Assembly: GCA_947034885.2 (NCBI GenBank)
Contig: OX344755.2
Coordinates: 27,225,052 to 27,289,051 of the forward strand
Source of the DNA: Thuidium tamariscinum
Taxonomy: Eukaryota > Streptophyta > Bryopsida > Hypnales > Thuidiaceae
Direction of reading: 5' to 3'
DNA length: 64,000 nucleotides
Shown here: positions 1-9,924 of the stretch, one piece after another
Numbering within the stretch: the first letter of the stretch is position 1
Layout: every line of letters begins with the position of its first letter
Program-made: the position numbers and the translations under genes
The notes under the pieces: generated by a model
What the model saw: only the letters and a program-made list of their open reading frames with translations
The model's database searches: none
What the model was told of the DNA's origin: nothing

Positions 1-194
1 TTGAATGGTGTGCATTTTTGAATTTAATCGCATTGAATTTCACAGCATATTTTTTGTAGTAATTCTATAGAACTGGATTAGATATTACAATGTGATCACG
101 TTGAATTTGTATTGCAACTAAGAAGTTTGCGCGTCTTGATATCAACTAAACACCTCGGAGATTTCCTCGGCCACGAGAATAACTCCGTAGGCTC

Positions 195-389
195 TTGAAT
201 GGTGTGCATTTTTGAATTTTAATCGCATTGAATTTCACAGCATATTTTTTGTAGTAATTCTATAGAACTGGATTAGATATTACAATGTGATCACGTTGAA
301 TTTGCCTTGCAACTGGGAAGTTTGCGCGTCTTGATATCAACTAAACAACGAGGAGATTTCCTCGGCCACGAGAGTAACTCCGTAGGCTC
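195..389 (+). repeat. Reference type B unit (195 bp)
   Basis: A clean example of type B. It differs from type A at linked sites: CC at 111-112 (GCCTTGCAACT), GG at 121-122 (CTGGGAAG), ACGAGG at 154-159 and, in this copy, G180 (GAGTAAC). This copy keeps A96, while many B units carry T96 (GTGTTCAC). The ACGAGG change builds a perfect 6-bp inverted repeat with TCCTCG at 165-170. A and B are interspersed through the whole window and neither is confined to one block. Confidence 0.93.
349..364. other. Type B hairpin CGAGGA-GATT-TCCTCG
   Basis: In type B units, positions 155-160 (CGAGGA) and 165-170 (TCCTCG) form a perfect 6-bp inverted repeat around a GATT loop. In type A units position 155-158 is CTCG instead of CGAG, so the hairpin is reduced to GGA/TCC. 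A second small dyad, CTCG at 167-170 with CGAG at 175-178 around GCCA, exists in both types and competes for the same arm. The coordinates are for the type B unit starting at 195. Confidence 0.85.
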
Positions 390-584
390 TTGAATGGTGT
401 GCATTTTTGAATTTTAATGGCATTGAATTTCACAGCATATTTTTTGTAGTAATTCTATAGAACTGGATTAGATATTACAATGTGATCACGTTGAATTTGT
501 ATTGCAACTGAGAAGTTTGCGCGTCTTGATATCAACTAAACACCTCGGAGATTTCCTCGGCCACGAGAATAACTCCGTAGGCTC

Positions 585-635
585 TTGAATGGTGTGCATT
601 TTTGAATTTTAATCGCATTGAATTTCACAGCATAT
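585..635 (+). repeat. Internal 16-17 bp sub-repeats (TTGAAT...GCA)
   Basis: Within every unit TTGAAT occurs at positions 1, 18, 34 and 102, and each is followed by GCA starting 11-13 bases later (12, 31, 46 and 115). The first three are directly adjacent at 17- and 16-bp spacing; the fourth lies 68 bp further on. This looks like the remnant of a shorter ancestral tandem repeat of about 16 bp from which part of the unit was built. The coordinates mark the first three sub-repeats in one reference unit; the pattern is present in all units. Confidence 0.6.
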
Positions 636-679
636 TTTTTGTAGTAATTCTATAGAACTGGATTAGATATTACAATGTG
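630..679. other. Invariant 50-bp core of the unit (positions 46-95)
   Basis: Positions 46-95 run from GCATATTTTTTG through TTCTATAGAA to TACAATGTG. Apart from the alternative CACACC (position 46), I noticed only one change in this block in the window, a G-to-T near 7066. Substitutions elsewhere in the unit are numerous. The block is AT-rich, has a stable T6 run and contains the 10-bp palindrome. The coordinates are for the reference unit starting at 585. Low variation could mean selection on a bound site or preferential gene conversion here; sequence alone does not decide. Confidence 0.65.
648..657. other. Perfect 10-bp palindrome TTCTATAGAA
   Basis: Unit positions 64-73 read TTCTATAGAA, which equals its own reverse complement. 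It lies inside the least variable part of the unit (46-95), and I saw it unchanged in the units I read. The coordinates are for the reference unit starting at 585; one copy occurs per unit. A dyad-symmetric protein site or a small cruciform is possible, but nothing in the sequence identifies a binding protein. Confidence 0.85.
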
Positions 680-684
680 ATCAC
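677..684. other. 8-bp palindrome GTGATCAC, polymorphic
   Basis: Unit positions 93-100 read GTGATCAC in units with A96 and GTGTTCAC in units with T96. The palindrome and its central GATC are therefore switched on or off unit by unit. The flanks extend the symmetry only imperfectly (AATGTGATCACGTT). The coordinates are for the reference unit starting at 585. Confidence 0.85.
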
Positions 685-720
685 GTTGAATTTGTATTGC
701 AACTAAGAAGTTTGCGCGTC

Positions 721-730
721 TTGATATCAA
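721..730. other. Perfect 10-bp palindrome TTGATATCAA
   Basis: Unit positions 137-146 read TTGATATCAA, a perfect dyad containing GATATC once per unit. It is lost in a few units by single changes: GATACC near 3840 and 5590, GATATG near 7537, 10847 and 12598, GATATCTAC near 11431, and GATGTC in the CAAGAG units near 39026, 40389, 41168, 43890, 45253 and 46032. Shared losses at fixed offsets mark duplicated blocks. The coordinates are for the reference unit starting at 585. Confidence 0.85.
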
Positions 731-1557
731 CTAAACACCTCGGAGATTTCCTCGGCCACGAGAATAACTCCGTAGGCTCTTGAATGGTGTGCATTTTTGA
801 ATATAATCGCATTGAATTTCACAGCATATTTTTTGTAGTAATTCTATAGAACTGGATTAGATATTACAATGTGATCACGTTGAATTTGTATTGCAACTGA
901 GAAGTTTGCGCGTCTTGATATCAACTAAACACCTCGGAGATTTCCTCGGCCACGAGAATAACTCCGTAGGCTCTTGAATGGTGTGCATTTTTGAATTTTA
1001 ATCGCATTGAATTTCACACCATATTTTTTGTAGTAATTCTATAGAACTGGATTAGATATTACAATGTGTTCACGTTGAATTTGCCTTGCAACTGGGAAGT
1101 TTGCGCGTCTTGATATCAACTAAACAACGAGGAGATTTCCTCGGCCACGAGAATAACTCCGTAGGCTCTTGAATGGTGTGCATTTTTGAATATAATCGCA
1201 TTGAATTTCACAGCATATTTTTTGTAGTAATTCTATAGAACTGGATTAGATATTACAATGTGTTCACGTTGAATTTGTATTACAACTGAGAAGTTTGCGC
1301 GTCTTGATATCAACTAAACACCTCGGAGATTTCCTCGGCCACGAGAATAACTCCGTAGGCTCTTGAATGGTGTGCATTTTTGAATTTTAATCGCATTGAA
1401 TTTCACAGCATATTTTTTGTAGTAATTCTATAGAACTGGATTAGATATTACAATGTGATCACGTTGAATTTGTATTGCAACTAAGAAGTTTGCGCGTCTT
1501 GATATCAACTAAACACCTCGGAGATTTCCTCGGCCACGAGAATAACTCCGTAGGCTC

Positions 1558-1751
1558 TTGAATGGTGTGCATTTTTGAATATAATCGCATTGAATTTCAC
1601 AGCATATTTTTTGTAGTAATTCTATAGAACTGGATTAGATATTACAATGTGTTCACGTTGAATTTGCCTTGCAACTGGGAAGTTTGCGCGTCTTGATATC
1701 AACTAAACAACGAGGAGATTTCCTCGGCCACGAGAGTAACTCCGTAGGCTC
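1558..1751 (+). repeat. Reference type B unit with T96 (194 bp)
   Basis: This is the most frequent B subtype: AATATAATCG (194 bp), T96 giving GTGTTCAC, then CC 111-112, GG 121-122, ACGAGG 154-159 and G180. T96 breaks the 8-bp GTGATCAC palindrome and removes the only GATC in the unit. T96 is mostly coupled to the B sites, but the combination T96 with A-type TA/AA also occurs, for example near 51235, 52405, 53760, 57068, 58235, 60958, 62708 and 63679. Position 96 has therefore been exchanged independently of positions 111-158. Confidence 0.9.
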
Positions 1752-2919
1752 TTGAATGGTGTGCATTTTTGAATTTTAATCGCATTGAATTTCACAGCAT
1801 ATTTTTTGTAGTAATTCTATAGAACTGGATTAGATATTACAATGTGATCACGTTGAATTTGTATTGCAACTAAGAAGTTTGCGCGTCTTGATATCAACTA
1901 AACACCTCGGAGATTTCCTCGGCCACGAGAATAACTCCGTAGGCTCTTGAATGGTGTGCATTTTTGAATTTTAATCGCATTGAATTTCACAGCATATTTT
2001 TTGTAGTAATTCTATAGAACTGGATTAGATATTACAATGTGATCACGTTGAATTTGCCTTGCAACTGGGAAGTTTGCGCGTCTTGATATCAACTAAACAA
2101 CGAGGAGATTTCCTCGGCCACGAGAGTAACTCCGTAGGCTCTTGAATGGTGTGCATTTTTGAATTTTAATGGCATTGAATTTCACAGCATATTTTTTGTA
2201 GTAATTCTATAGAACTGGATTAGATATTACAATGTGATCACGTTGAATTTGTATTGCAACTGAGAAGTTTGCGCGTCTTGATATCAACTAAACACCTCGG
2301 AGATTTCCTCGGCCACGAGAATAACTCCGTAGGCTCTTGAATGGTGTGCATTTTTGAATTTTAATCGCATTGAATTTCACAGCATATTTTTTGTAGTAAT
2401 TCTATAGAACTGGATTAGATATTACAATGTGATCACGTTGAATTTGTATTGCAACTAAGAAGTTTGCGCGTCTTGATATCAACTAAACACCTCGGAGATT
2501 TCCTCGGCCACGAGAATAACTCCGTAGGCTCTTGAATGGTGTGCATTTTTGAATATAATCGCATTGAATTTCACAGCATATTTTTTGTAGTAATTCTATA
2601 GAACTGGATTAGATATTACAATGTGTTCACGTTGAATTTGCCTTGCAACTGGGAAGTTTGCGCGTCTTGATATCAACTAAACAACGAGGAGATTTCCTCG
2701 GCCACGAGAATAACTCCGTAGGCTCTTGAATGGTGTGCATTTTTGAAAATAATCGCATTGAATTTCACAGCATATTTTTTGTAGTAATTCTATAGAACTG
2801 GATTAGATATTACAATGTGATCACGTTGAATTTGTATTGCAACTGAGAAGTTTGCGCGTCTTGATATCAACTAAACACCTCGGAGATTTCCTCGGCCACG
2901 AGAATAACTCCGTAGGCTC

Positions 2920-5836
2920 TTGAATGGTGTGCATTTTTGAATTTTAATCGCATTGAATTTCACACCATATTTTTTGTAGTAATTCTATAGAACTGGATTA
3001 GATATTACAATGTGTTCACGTTGAATTTGCCTTGCAACTGGGAAGTTTGCGCGTCTTGATATCAACTAAACAACGAGGAGATTTCCTCGGCCACGAGAAT
3101 AACTCCGTAGGCTCTTGAATGGTGTGCATTTTTGAATATAATCGCATTGAATTTCACAGCATATTTTTTGTAGTAATTCTATAGAACTGGATTAGATATT
3201 ACAATGTGATCACGTTGAATTTGTATTGCAACTGAGAAGTTTGCGCGTCTTGATATCAACTAAACACCTCGGAGATTTCCTCGGCCACGAGAATAACTCC
3301 GTAGGCTCTTGAATGGTGTGCATTTTTGAATTTTAATCGCATTGAATTTCACAGCATATTTTTTGTAGTAATTCTATAGAACTGGATTAGATATTACAAT
3401 GTGTTCACGTTGAATTTGCCTTGCAACTGGGAAGTTTGCGCGTCTTGATATCAACTAAACAACGAGGAGATTTCCTCGGCCACGAGAATAACTCCGTAGG
3501 CTCTTGAATGGTGTGCATTTTTGAATATAATCGCATTGAATTTCACAGCATATTTTTTGTAGTAATTCTATAGAACTGGATTAGATATTACAATGTGATC
3601 ACGTTGAATTTGTATTGCAACTGAGAAGTTTGCGCGTCTTGATATCAACTAAACACCTCGGAGATTTCCTCGGCCACGAGAATAACTCCGTAGGCTCTTG
3701 AATGGTGTGCATTTTTGAATTTTAATCGCATTGAATTTCACAGCATATTTTTTGTAGTAATTCTATAGAACTGGATTAGATATTACAATGTGATCACGTT
3801 GAATTTGTATTGCAACTAAGAAGTTTGCGCGTCTTGATACCAACTAAACACCTCGGAGATTTCCTCGGCCACGAGAATAACTCCGTAGGCTCTTGAATGG
3901 TGTGCATTTTTGAATATAATCGCATTGAATTTCACAGCATATTTTTTGTAGTAATTCTATAGAACTGGATTAGATATTACAATGTGTTCACGTTGAATTT
4001 GCCTTGCAACTGGGAAGTTTGCGCGTCTTGATATCAACTAAACAACGAGGAGATTTCCTCGGCCACGAGAATAACTCCGTAGGCTCTTGAATGGTGTGCA
4101 TTTTTGAATATAATCGCATTGAATTTCACAGCATATTTTTTGTAGTAATTCTATAGAACTGGATTAGATATTACAATGTGTTCACGTTGAATTTGCCTTG
4201 CAACTGGGAAGTTTGCGCGTCTTGATATCAACTAAACAACGAGGAGATTTCCTCGGCCACGAGAATAACTCCGTAGGCTCTTGAATGGTGTGCATTTTTG
4301 AATATAATCGCATTGAATTTCACAGCATATTTTTTGTAGTAATTCTATAGAACTGGATTAGATATTACAATGTGATCACGTTGAATTTGTATTGCAACTG
4401 AGAAGTTTGCGCGTCTTGATATCAACTAAACACCTCGGAGATTTCCTCGGCCACGAGAATAACTCCGTAGGCTCTTGAATGGTGTGCATTTTTGAATTTT
4501 AATCGCATTGAATTTCACAGCATATTTTTTGTAGTAATTCTATAGAACTGGATTAGATATTACAATGTGATCACGTTGAATTTGTATTGCAACTAAGAAG
4601 TTTGCGCGTCTTGATATCAACTAAACAACGAGGAGATTTCCTCGGCCACGAGAATAACTCCGTAGGCTCTTGAATGGTGTGCATTTTTGAATATTAATCG
4701 CATTGAATTTCACAGCATATTTTTTGTAGTAATTCTATAGAACTGGATTAGATATTACAATGTGTTCACGTTGAATTTGCCTTGCAACTGGGAAGTTTGC
4801 GCGTCTTGATATCAACTAAACAACGAGGAGATTTCCTCGGCCACGAGAATAACTCCGTAGGCTCTTGAATGGTGTGCATTTTTGAATATAATCGCATTGA
4901 ATTTCACAGCATATTTTTTGTAGTAATTCTATAGAACTGGATTAGATATTACAATGTGATCACGTTGAATTTGTATTGCAACTGAGAAGTTTGCGCGTCT
5001 TGATATCAACTAAACACCTCGGAGATTTCCTCGGCCACGAGAATAACTCCGTAGGCTCTTGAATGGTGTGCATTTTTGAATTTTAATCGCATTGAATTTC
5101 ACAGCATATTTTTTGTAGTAATTCTATAGAACTGGATTAGATATTACAATGTGTTCACGTTGTATTTGCATTGCAACTGGGAAGTTTGCGCGTCTTGATA
5201 TCAACTAAACAACGAGGAGATTTCCTCGGCCACGAGAATAACTCCGTAGGCTCTTGAATGGTGTGCATTTTTGAATATAATCGCATTGAATTTCACAGCA
5301 TATTTTTTGTAGTAATTCTATAGAACTGGATTAGATATTACAATGTGATCACGTTGAATTTGTATTGCAACTGAGAAGTTTGCGCGTCTTGATATCAACT
5401 AAACACCTCGGAGATTTCCTCGGCCACGAGAATAACTCCGTAGGCTCTTGAATGGTGTGCATTTTTGAATTTTAATCGCATTGAATTTCACAGCATATTT
5501 TTTGTAGTAATTCTATAGAACTGGATTAGATATTACAATGTGATCACGTTGAATTTGTATTGCAACTAAGAAGTTTGCGCGTCTTGATACCAACTAAACA
5601 CCTCGGAGATTTCCTCGGCCACGAGAATAACTCCGTAGGCTCTTGAATGGTGTGCATTTTTGAATATAATCGCATTGAATTTCACAGCATATTTTTTGTA
5701 GTAATTCTATAGAACTGGATTAGATATTACAATGTGTTCACGTTGAATTTGCCTTGCAACTGGGAAGTTTGCGCGTCTTGATATCAACTAAACAACGAGG
5801 AGATTTCCTCGGCCACGAGAATAACTCCGTAGGCTC
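2920..5836 (+). repeat. 9-unit-offset duplication marked by GATACC
   Basis: The rare change GATATC to GATACC occurs only near 3840 and 5590, 1750 bp (nine units) apart. The surrounding units agree in type: those at 2920, 3115, 3309, 3504, 3698 and 3893 pair with those at 4670, 4865, 5059, 5254, 5448 and 5643. The unit at 5059 has gained private changes (TTGTATTTGCATTGC). Matching stops beyond these six units. Confidence 0.7.
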
Positions 5837-6030
5837 TTGAATGGTGTGCATTTTTGAATATAATCGCATTGAATTTCACAGCATATTTTTTGTAGTAATT
5901 CTATAGAACTGGATTAGATATTACAATGTGATCACGTTGAATTTGTATTGCAACTAAGAAGTTTGCGCGTCTTGATATCAACTAAACACCTCGGAGATTT
6001 CCTCGGCCACGAGAATAACTCCGTAGGCTC

Positions 6031-9000
6031 TTGAATGGTGTGCATTTTTGAATTTTAATCGCATTGAATTTCACAGCATATTTTTTGTAGTAATTCTATA
6101 GAACTGGATTAGATATTACAATGTGATCACGTTGAATTTGCCTTGCAACTGGGAAGTTTGCGCGTCTTGATATCAACTAAACAACGAGGAGATTTCCTCG
6201 GCCACGAGAGTAACTCCGTAGGCTCTTGAATGGTGTGCATTTTTGAATTTTAATGGCATTGAATTTCACAGCATATTTTTTGTAGTAATTCTATAGAACT
6301 GGATTAGATATTACAATGTGATCACGTTGAATTTGTATTGCAACTGAGAAGTTTGCGCGTCTTGATATCAACTAAACACCTCGGAGATTTCCTCGGCCAC
6401 GAGAATAACTCCGTAGGCTCTTGAATGGTGTGCATTTTTGAATTTTAATCGCATTGAATTTCACAGCATATTTTTTGTAGTAATTCTATAGAACTGGATT
6501 AGATATTACAATGTGATCACGTTGAATTTGTATTGCAACTAAGAAGTTTGCGCGTCTTGATATCAACTAAACAACGAGGAGATTTCCTCGGCCACGAGAA
6601 TAACTCCGTAGGCTCTTGAATGGTGTGCATTTTTGAATTTTAATCGCATTGAATTTCACAGCATATTTTTTGTAGTAATTCTATAGAACTGGATTAGATA
6701 TTACAATGTGTTCACGTTGAATTTGCCTTGCAACTGGGAAGTTTGCGCGTCTTGATATCAACTAAACAACGAGGAGATTTCCTCGGCCACGAGAATAACT
6801 CCGTAGGCTCTTGAATGGTGTGCATTTTTGAATATAATCGCATTGAATTTCACAGCATATTTTTTGTAGTAATTCTATAGAACTGGATTAGATATTACAA
6901 TGTGATCACGTTGAATTTGTATTGCAACTGAGAAGTTTGCGCGTCTTGATATCAACTAAACACCTCGGAGATTTCCTCGGCCACGAGAATAACTCCGTAG
7001 GCTCTTGAATGGTGTGCATTTTTGAATTTTAATCGCATTGAATTTCACACCATATTTTTTTTAGTAATTCTATAGAACTGGATTAGATATTACAATGTGA
7101 TCACGTTGAATTTGCCTTGCAACTGGGAAGTTTGCGCGTCTTGATATCAACTAAACAACGAGGAGATTTCCTCGGCCACGAGAATAACTCCGTAGGCTCT
7201 TGAATGGTGTGCATTTTTGAATATAATCGCATTGAATTTCACAGCATATTTTTTGTAGTAATTCTATAGAACTGGATTAGATATTACAATGTGATCACGT
7301 TGAATTTGTATTGCAACTGAGAAGTTTGCGCGTCTTGATATCAACTAAACACCTCGGAGATTTCCTCGGCCACGAGAATAACTCCGTAGGCTCTTGAATG
7401 GTGTGCATTTTTGAATTTTAATCGCATTGAATTTCACAGCATATTTTTTGTAGTAATTCTATAGAACTGGATTAGATATTACAATGTGATCACGTTGAAT
7501 TTGCCTTGCAACTGGGAAGTTTGCGCGTCTTGATATGAACTAAACAACGAGGAGATTTCCTCGGCCACGAGAATAACTCCGTAGGCTCTTGAATGGTGTG
7601 CATTTTTGAATTTTAATCGCATTGAATTTCACAGCATATTTTTTGTAGTAATTCTATAGAACTGGATTAGATATTACAATGTGATCACGTTGAATTTGCC
7701 TTGCAACTGGGAAGTTTGCGCGTCTTGATATCAACTAAACAACGAGGAGATTTCCTCGGCCACGAGAGTAACTCCGTAGGCTCTTGAATGGTGTGCATTT
7801 TTGAATTTAATCGCATTGAATTTCACAGCATATTTTTTGTAGTAATTCTATAGAACTGGATTAGATATTACAATGTGATCACGTTGAATTTGCCTTGCAA
7901 CTGGGAAGTTTGCGCGTCTTGATATCAACTAAACAACGAGGAGATTTCCTCGGCCACGAGAGTAACTCCGTAGGCTCTTGAATGGTGTGCATTTTTGAAT
8001 TTTAATGGCATTGAATTTCACAGCATATTTTTTGTAGTAATTCTATAGAACTGGATTAGATATTACAATGTGATCACGTTGAATTTGTATTGCAACTGAG
8101 AAGTTTGCGCGTCTTGATATCAACTAAACACCTCGGAGATTTCCTCGGCCACGAGAATAACTCCGTAGGCTCTTGAATGGTGTGCATTTTTGAATTTTAA
8201 TCGCATTGAATTTCACAGCATATTTTTTGTAGTAATTCTATAGAACTGGATTAGATATTACAATGTGATCACGTTGAATTTGTATTGCAACTAAGAAGTT
8301 TGCGCGTCTTGATATCAACTAAACAACGAGGAGATTTCCTCGGCCACGAGAATAACTCCGTAGGCTCTTGAATGGTGTGCATTTTTGAATTTTAATCGCA
8401 TTGAATTTCACAGCATATTTTTTGTAGTAATTCTATAGAACTGGATTAGATATTACAATGTGTTCACGTTGAATTTGCCTTGCAACTGGGAAGTTTGCGC
8501 GTCTTGATATCAACTAAACAACGAGGAGATTTCCTCGGCCACGAGAATAACTCCGTAGGCTCTTGAATGGTGTGCATTTTTGAATATAATCGCATTGAAT
8601 TTCACAGCATATTTTTTGTAGTAATTCTATAGAACTGGATTAGATATTACAATGTGATCACGTTGAATTTGTATTGCAACTGAGAAGTTTGCGCGTCTTG
8701 ATATCAACTAAACACCTCGGAGATTTCCTCGGCCACGAGAATAACTCCGTAGGCTCTTGAATGGTGTGCATTTTTGAATTTTAATCGCATTGAATTTCAC
8801 AGCATATTTTTTGTAGTAATTCTATAGAACTGGATTAGATATTACAATGTGATCACGTTGAATTTGCCTTGCAACTGGGAAGTTTGCGCGTCTTGATATC
8901 AACTAAACAACGAGGAGATTTCCTCGGCCACGAGAATAACTCCGTAGGCTCTTGAATGGTGTGCATTTTTGAATATAATCGCATTGAATTTCACAGCATA

Positions 9001-9924
9001 TTTTTTGTAGTAATTCTATAGAACTGGATTAGATATTACAATGTGATCACGTTGAATTTGTATTGCAACTGAGAAGTTTGCGCGTCTTGATATCAACTAA
9101 ACACCTCGGAGATTTCCTCGGCCACGAGAATAACTCCGTAGGCTCTTGAATGGTGTGCATTTTTGAATTTTAATCGCATTGAATTTCACAGCATATTTTT
9201 TGTAGTAATTCTATAGAACTGGATTAGATATTACAATGTGATCACGTTGAATTTGTATTGCAACTAAGAAGTTTGCGCGTCTTGATATCAACTAAACAAC
9301 GAGGAGATTTCCTCGGCCACGAGAATAACTCCGTAGGCTCTTGAATGGTGTGCATTTTTGAATTTTAATCGCATTGAATTTCACAGCATATTTTTTGTAG
9401 TAATTCTATAGAACTGGATTAGATATTACAATGTGTTCACGTTGAATTTGCCTTGCAACTGGGAAGTTTGCGCGTCTTGATATCAACTAAACAACGAGGA
9501 GATTTCCTCGGCCACGAGAATAACTCCGTAGGCTCTTGAATGGTGTGCATTTTTGAATATAATCGCATTGAATTTCACAGCATATTTTTTGTAGTAATTC
9601 TATAGAACTGGATTAGATATTACAATGTGATCACGTTGAATTTGTATTGCAACTGAGAAGTTTGCGCGTCTTGATATCAACTAAACACCTCGGAGATTTC
9701 CTCGGCCACGAGAATAACTCCGTAGGCTCTTGAATGGTGTGCATTTTTGAATTTTAATCGCATTGAATTTCACACCATATTTTTTGTAGTAATTCTATAG
9801 AACTGGATTAGATATTACAATGTGATCACGTTGAATTTGCCTTGCAACTGGGAAGTTTGCGCGTCTTGATATCAACTAAACAACGAGGAGATTTCCTCGG
9901 CCACGAGAATAACTCCGTAGGCTC
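6031..9924 (+). repeat. 9-unit-offset duplication followed by a 5-unit tandem repeat
   Basis: The AATGG variant lies at 6255 and 8007, 1752 bp apart, and the units starting at 6226, 6421, 6616, 6811, 7005 and 7200 correspond in order to those at 7978, 8173, 8368, 8563, 8757 and 8952. The five units 8173-9145 are then repeated from 9146 (973 bp later): A unit with ACGAGG, B unit with T96, A unit with CTGAG, B unit. The copy at 9730 has CACACC where 8757 has CACAGC. Confidence 0.65.

Larger units (their letters stand above)
585..779 (+). repeat. Reference type A unit (195 bp)
   Basis: A clean example of type A. Diagnostic states are AATTTTAATCG at 21-31, CACAGC at 42-47, A96 (intact GTGATCAC at 93-100), TA at 111-112 (GTATTGCAACT), AA at 121-122, CCTCGG at 154-159 and A180 (GAATAAC). 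A common A subtype has G121 (CTGAG) and is often 194 bp long with AATATAATC. In type A the CCTCGG at 154-159 is a direct repeat of CCTCGG at 166-171, 12 bp downstream. The unit contains 37 G and 33 C, or 36% GC. Confidence 0.93.
195..3308 (+). repeat. Block duplication, offset 9 then 10 units
   Basis: Units at 195, 390 and 585 (B with G180; A with AATGG; A) recur at 1947, 2142 and 2337, an offset of 1752 bp or nine units. After an additional B unit at 2532, the order resumes ten units apart: 780, 974 (with CACACC) and 1169 match 2726, 2920 and 3115. This reads as a 9-unit tandem duplication followed by gain of one unit in the second copy. Confidence 0.65.

Noticed and set aside
64..73. Promoter-like AT-rich elements in each unit
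   Set aside because: TATA-like strings are expected by chance at 36% GC, and there is no downstream gene or initiator context to support a promoter call.
585..779. CENP-B box in the unit
   Set aside because: The required TTCG and CGGG blocks at the right spacing do not occur on either strand; CTCGGGG near 30689 is a single private change without the partner block.
585..779. Known satellites such as human alpha satellite (171 bp) or Drosophila 1.688 (359 bp)
   Set aside because: Unit length differs and I recognise no sequence similarity; other families near 190 bp cannot be excluded without a search.
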